A stretch of DNA of 64,000 nt from Bin5 sp022827195 (lineage in GTDB: Bacteria > Chloroflexota > Anaerolineae > Caldilineales > Caldilineaceae). Of this stretch, positions 60,502-64,000 are shown one piece after another (the first letter of the stretch is position 1; each line of letters begins with the position of its first letter). The notes beneath the pieces are model-generated. The model searched no databases, had not been told where the DNA came from, and worked only from the letters and a program-made list of their open reading frames with translations. The stretch is taken from assembly GCA_965208275.1 (NCBI GenBank), contig OZ242331.1:4092001-4156000 (forward strand), in the 5' to 3' direction. The position numbers and the translations under genes were made by a program.

Positions 60502-61743
60502 ATGCCGATCACCACTGCGCCCGTTTCGGGCGGGGGCGCACCTGAAGATATTGCAACGCCGGAGGACTCCGTTCTGACGCGGCACCGCCGCCATGACGGC
60601 CTCGACACGGACGGCAGGGCAGCGTTGAGCGAGATTTTCGCCGAAGAGGCGGGCCCCGAAGCCGTGCCGCCCTGTACGTTGGAGGTAAAGATTTACGGGC
60701 CGAAGACGTACCCGAACGGGTTCAGCAGGCTGGCAGCGGAGTGGAACGATCTGCTGGCGCGCAGCCGTTATGACAGCTTCTTTCTGACGCACGAGTGGCA
60801 GTCTGTGTGGTGGCAGGAGCTGGGGAACGGCGATTTGTGGATCCTGGCCTTTTACGCGGACGCGTGCGGGGAGGATGACGCGGCCGCGCCGGAGCTGGTG
60901 GGGATTGCACCCTTCTTTCTGCATGAGCATAAGCGGGGGAAATGGGCGGGGAAACGCAGCCTGCAGCTGGTCGGCTGTGTGGAGGTGAGCGACTTTCTGG
61001 ACATGCTGATCGCGGTGGGATGGGAGCGGTCGGTCTACTACTGTCTGCTGAGCTGGCTGCAGAGCGAGGATGCGCCGGCGTGGGACTATATTGACCTGTG
61101 CAATCTGCCGGAAGAGAGTCTGAGCTACCGCGTGCTGCCGTCGATCTTTGAGCGTGCCGGGCTGCGGGTGGAGGTAAGCCAGGAGGATGTGGCGCCGCAC
61201 GTGCATCTACCACCGCGCTACGAGAGCTACCTGGGGCAGATAGACAAGAAGCAGCGGCATGAGATCCGGCGTAAACAGCGGCGGGCGGAGCGGGAGCTTG
61301 CGGTCGATTTCAAGCTGGTGCAGTCGATGGACGAGCTGCAGGAGGCGATGGATGCCTTTCTGCGGCTGCAGCGGATGAGCCGGCCGGACAAAGAGTCGTT
61401 TATGACGTCCCAGATGGAACGGTTTTTCCGCATCATGGCGGGGCGCATGTTGGAGGCGGGCCGTCTGCATCTGAGTTTTCTCTCGCTCAACGGGGAGAGG
61501 GCGGCGGCGCTGATGGCGTTCGAGTACAAAAAAGAGCTGCTGCTCTACAATTCCGGCTATGACACCGAGCGGTGGGCGGGCTACAGTCCCGGCTGGGTGC
61601 TGCTGGGCTATGTAATCCAACATGCGATTGCGCGTGGCATCGAGGTGTTTGATTTTCTGCAGGGCGATGAGGAGTACAAGTACCGTTTCGGCGGGCACGA
61701 CTACAAGGTCATGCGCACGCTGATCGTCAATGAACCGGCATAG
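60502..61743 (+). CDS. FemAB/CelD-like acyltransferase (BioF2 domain)
   Basis: GNAT-fold acyltransferase of the CelD/BcsL-FemAB type, 413 aa from ATG 60502 (TTGAGGAGCGT upstream). The first 60 residues are disordered. The N-terminal acyltransferase half has FFLTHEWQSVWWQELGNGD and GIAPFFLHE. A basic helical stretch DKKQRHEIRRKQRRAERELA follows. The C-terminal Acetyltransf_6 half has HLSFLSLNGERAAALMAFEY, LYNSGYDTERWAGYSPGWVL and FDFLQGDEEYKYRFGG. Members act in exopolysaccharide or peptidoglycan modification. The substrate is not predictable. The following gene starts 32 bases after. Confidence 0.85.
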   Translation: MPITTAPVSGGGAPEDIATPEDSVLTRHRRHDGLDTDGRAALSEIFAEEAGPEAVPPCTLEVKIYGPKTYPNGFSRLAAEWNDLLARSRYDSFFLTHEWQSVWWQELGNGDLWILAFYADACGEDDAAAPELVGIAPFFLHEHKRGKWAGKRSLQLVGCVEVSDFLDMLIAVGWERSVYYCLLSWLQSEDAPAWDYIDLCNLPEESLSYRVLPSIFERAGLRVEVSQEDVAPHVHLPPRYESYLGQIDKKQRHEIRRKQRRAERELAVDFKLVQSMDELQEAMDAFLRLQRMSRPDKESFMTSQMERFFRIMAGRMLEAGRLHLSFLSLNGERAAALMAFEYKKELLLYNSGYDTERWAGYSPGWVLLGYVIQHAIARGIEVFDFLQGDEEYKYRFGGHDYKVMRTLIVNEPA

Positions 61744-61775
61744 GGCGCCGGGGCGGCGCGGGCAGGGTAACAACT

Positions 61776-62129
61776 GTGGCAGAAAACGGGTCGATTCCAA
61801 TCAGCGACGGGAGCTCGCAGAACGGGGCCGGTTCTGAGGCGGAGGCGTCCTCTGCGCAGGAGAAGGGACGGACGCGTGAGGCGCGGGGCGCGCGCGCGTT
61901 TACGTTCTCGACTTGGCTGCTGGAAGGGGTGGCCGGGCTGTGCGAGGAGCTGCAGCAGAGCGATCTCGGGCTGCCGCGAGAGTTCTGGACGCACGCGTAT
62001 GCGGCGCGGCGCGAAGCGCTGCTGGCGGCGCGGACTTTGCTGGACGCTGCGATCGAGCGCTGCGAGCTGGATACGTCCGGGCCGAGTGAAGAGAGCGGCA
62101 GTCAACGCGGCCGGGTCGATATTGAGTAA
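61776..62129 (+). CDS. small hypothetical protein
   Basis: 117 aa from GTG 61776 with GGCAGGG upstream. The N-terminal 40 residues are Ser/Glu/Gly-rich and likely disordered. The rest is an amphipathic helical segment (TFSTWLLEGVAGLCEELQQS and REALLAARTLLDAAIERCEL). No family recognised. Its close placement behind the acyltransferase gene suggests co-transcription. Confidence 0.6.
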   Translation: MAENGSIPISDGSSQNGAGSEAEASSAQEKGRTREARGARAFTFSTWLLEGVAGLCEELQQSDLGLPREFWTHAYAARREALLAARTLLDAAIERCELDTSGPSEESGSQRGRVDIE

Positions 62130-62225
62130 GACTGCAGGGGTCAGGGGTCGGTGGCCAGTTGCCAGTGGTCGGTGGTCGGTGGTCGGTGGCCAGGAACTGC
62201 AGGGGTTTGTGGATAGGAATTTCCT
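62130..62225. repeat. short composite-repeat fragment
   Basis: GGTGGCCAGTTGCCAGTGGTCGGTGGTCGG words, like those at 9160-9200 and 60320-60345, between two convergent genes. Confidence 0.5.
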
Positions 62226-63590
62226 CTAGGCAAGTGCTTCCTCTTCTGTGACAATTCGTTGGCGGCTGGGCCGCGGCGGAGCCGGGTTGATCGTGGGCGC
62301 GGATTCGCCGGCTTCGACCATGCGGCGGATGAGCCGATCGCGCAGCACGTCGGCGACGCGGCGGTGGGATTCGAGGCCGGCCAGGTTGGTCAGTTCGTAG
62401 GGATCGGCCTGCAGGTCGTACAGGTACTGCTCCTCGTAGCGTTCAGAACCGGCATCTCTTCTTGCATCCGAATCGGGCGCGGTGACGCCGTATTTCCAGC
62501 GCTGGGTGCGTACGGCGCGGCCCACCTGTGATTCGCTGATCTGGATCAGGGCCTCCTGCGGCCAATCCGACGACCGGCGGCTGACAAGCGGAACCACTGA
62601 GCGACCCTGCATCTGCTGCTGCGAGTCCAGGCCGGCTGCGTCCAGCAGTGTCGGCGGCAGGTCCACCAAGCTGACGATCTCCCGCACTTCGCCGCCGCCG
62701 AAGAAGCCGGGGCCGGTCAGTGCGGTGGGCAGACGCACCGACGCTTCATGGCATGAGCGTTTGTACTCGTCGTTGCGCGTCTTGAAGTGGCAGCCGTGGT
62801 CGGTCGTATAGAGGACGACCGTGTTCTCGTCGAGTCCCAGGCTCTTCAGAGCGTCCAGCAGACGGCCCAACGCCTCGTCCAGCCTTTTGATCATGCCCCA
62901 ATAACCGCCCAGATGCTGCTGGGAGGAGCCGCCAAGGGCGAGCAGATCGGGCGGCGTCCAGCGGCCGGCGTAGCGTTCGCGGTAGCCGTCGGGCGGCGGG
63001 TAGTCATCGAGATGGTTCTGGTGGTGGGGCTCGATGTAGGAGATGAAGAGGAAGAAGGGGTCCTGCTGGTGGGAATCGACGTAGCGGATGGCAGCGTCGG
63101 TGAGGGCGTCGACGCGGTAGCCGGGCAGTTTGACGGCCGCGTCGTCGTTGTCGTACATGACGGTCTGGTAGGCGTCGGAGGTGAACTCGAGAACGTTGGA
63201 GGCGAGCCAGTAGTCGTAGCCGCCGCGAGCTGCCTGCGATACGGGGCCTACTTCGCCGCGGTCGCCGAGGTGCCATTTGCCGATGTAACCGGTGTCGTAG
63301 CCGGCGTCGCCGAAGAAGTGGGCGAGGGTGCGGGCGTCCCGGGGCAGGGGGATGCCGTTGCGGAAGCAGCCAGTGGCGGTGGCGTACATCCCGGTCTGAA
63401 GGCAGGAGCGGGCGGGGCCGCAGACTGGCTGGCAGGTGACGGTTGTGTGCAGGTGGGTACCCTGGCGGGCCATGCGGTCGAAGTTGGGGGTGAGGTCGAG
63501 CGGGTTACCGTGCAGGCCGGTGGAGTCCCAGCGCTGCTGGTCGGTGAAGAAGACGATCACATTGGGGCGGTCTGGCCGTGAACGGCGCAT
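62226..63590 (-). CDS. type I sulfatase
   Basis: Arylsulfatase/alkaline-phosphatase-superfamily enzyme, 454 aa, cytoplasmic by sequence (no signal peptide). Metal ligands are in NVIVFFTDQQRWDSTGLHG. The formylglycine motif is CGPARSCLQTG (C-x-[PA]-x-R, Cys type). Further hallmarks are YDTGYIGKWHLGD, YTTDHGCHFKTRNDEYKRS and a C-terminal DPYELTNLAG. Activation would need a formylglycine-generating enzyme or anaerobic maturase, not found in the window. It could remove sulfate from sugar substrates, matching a polysaccharide-degrading life style. A fragment of a different sulfatase sits at 30388. Confidence 0.92.
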   Translation of the reverse strand: MRRSRPDRPNVIVFFTDQQRWDSTGLHGNPLDLTPNFDRMARQGTHLHTTVTCQPVCGPARSCLQTGMYATATGCFRNGIPLPRDARTLAHFFGDAGYDTGYIGKWHLGDRGEVGPVSQAARGGYDYWLASNVLEFTSDAYQTVMYDNDDAAVKLPGYRVDALTDAAIRYVDSHQQDPFFLFISYIEPHHQNHLDDYPPPDGYRERYAGRWTPPDLLALGGSSQQHLGGYWGMIKRLDEALGRLLDALKSLGLDENTVVLYTTDHGCHFKTRNDEYKRSCHEASVRLPTALTGPGFFGGGEVREIVSLVDLPPTLLDAAGLDSQQQMQGRSVVPLVSRRSSDWPQEALIQISESQVGRAVRTQRWKYGVTAPDSDARRDAGSERYEEQYLYDLQADPYELTNLAGLESHRRVADVLRDRLIRRMVEAGESAPTINPAPPRPSRQRIVTEEEALA

Positions 63591-64000
63591 GGCTTTGCTT
63601 CCTCTGGGGTGCGGCGGTCTCTTTGCGGTCGTCTGTATTTGGCTGTTGACAGGCGCGCGACGCGGACTGATAGAGCGCGAGAGTTTGATTTGTGTCGGGC
63701 CTGGACGGGCATTTTATCTTATCGCGGCGGGGAATGCCATTGGCGGGCCGGGCGGTGTTGGCAGGGCGGTAAATTCGGCGGTGGAAGGGATTTTCTCAGG
63801 AGGGATTACCCTGCCCGGTTTGGGTAGATCAGGGTAGGGCGTATATACTTCTGAAGTGATTGACGCAGTAGCGTCTTATCGCACAGAATAGCGGACCGGT
63901 GGGGTGATTTGTACCGCGGGCGGGGCGAAAGGCGGCGCAAAGCTGGACCGGTGCGCGGGTACTCTCTGTGTCATCTGCGTTCCCATTTTTCGTTTGAAGC
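63591..64000. other. trailing non-coding stretch
   Basis: No gene supported; contains the leader of the sulfatase gene (left side). A small palindromic run CCCTGCCCGGTTTGGGTAGA with CAGGGTAGGGCG lies at about 63809-63841. Confidence 0.4.

Noticed and set aside
1..64000. tRNA or rRNA genes and transposases
   Set aside because: Scanning for T-loop consensus, conserved rRNA words and DDE/Tyr transposase motifs gave nothing convincing; a tRNAscan/Rfam run would be decisive.

Overview
The window is a GC-rich bacterial chromosome segment. The gene content best fits Chloroflexota (Caldilinea/Anaerolineae-like), probably from a metagenome-derived genome. This placement is an inference from gene styles: secreted FG-GAP, BNR and LysM/PA14 proteins, a mannose-1-phosphate guanylyltransferase fused to a phosphoglucomutase-like domain, and MacAB-type efflux with a long coiled-coil adaptor. 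No rRNA, tRNA, phage, transposase or CRISPR was recognised.

Layout. 0.5-6.6 kb: MacB-like ABC ATPase and permease, HlyD-type adaptor, OmpR-type regulator and histidine kinase, one operon. 7.0-9.2 kb: carbamate kinase and a YgeW-type carbamoyltransferase behind a near-consensus promoter. 9.4-16.5 kb: a FabF-like ketosynthase, a sulfite-oxidase-fold Mo enzyme, a GTP cyclohydrolase II/RibD-reductase fusion, a Zn-dehydrogenase-like protein, a 6-pyruvoyl-tetrahydropterin-synthase homologue, a GT4 glycosyltransferase and a methyltransferase. The last five look like an undescribed pteridine or pyrimidine glycoside pathway. 16.5-17.6 kb: orphan HigA antitoxin facing a HicAB pair. 17.6-22.9 kb (minus): glycolipid and exopolysaccharide glycosyltransferases. 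23.6-24.9 kb (minus): a DUF1828 protein overlapping a partner of unknown function. 25.3-32.3 kb: molybdenum hydroxylase module (FAD subunit, AAA ATPase, Fe-S/Mo large subunit, YqeC-MocA fusion) plus a chimeric sulfatase/peptide-permease remnant.

32.6-45.8 kb: sugar ABC transporter (binding protein and two permeases, no ATPase), FG-GAP/ASPIC lipoprotein, a divergent GroEL that appears to lack the catalytic Asp398, a BNR-type protein, a decayed 2-oxoacid dehydrogenase locus (E1-alpha with a large in-frame deletion, intact E1-beta, truncated E2), a class II aldolase and a frameshifted FGGY kinase. 46-50.6 kb: two CBS-domain proteins, TsaE, a SpoIID-type secreted protein. 50.6-56.2 kb: a Cys/His-motif protein, a duplicated 3' end of the SpoIID gene, the guanylyltransferase fusion, and a three-gene set (SCO1664-like, DUF3090, MSMEG_4193-like phosphatase) best known from Actinobacteria. 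56.7-63.6 kb: a LysM/PA14 secreted protein in which each LysM appears split by an inserted domain, a cell-surface protein, a FemAB/CelD-like acyltransferase, a small protein and a sulfatase.

How the parts fit. YgeW, carbamate kinase, the Mo hydroxylase genes, YqeC and MocA match the gene set of the E. coli xdh/yge/yqe/ygf purine-catabolism island, here split into two blocks by the pteridine cluster. Many gaps in the first 31 kb carry a composite repeat that starts just after a stop codon and ends just before the next start, with complementary ends. Related sequence seems to have entered at least one reading frame. Several genes (E1-alpha, E2, FGGY kinase, sulfatase/permease remnant, SpoIID tail) show decay or recombination, so the segment is actively rearranging or carries some assembly error.
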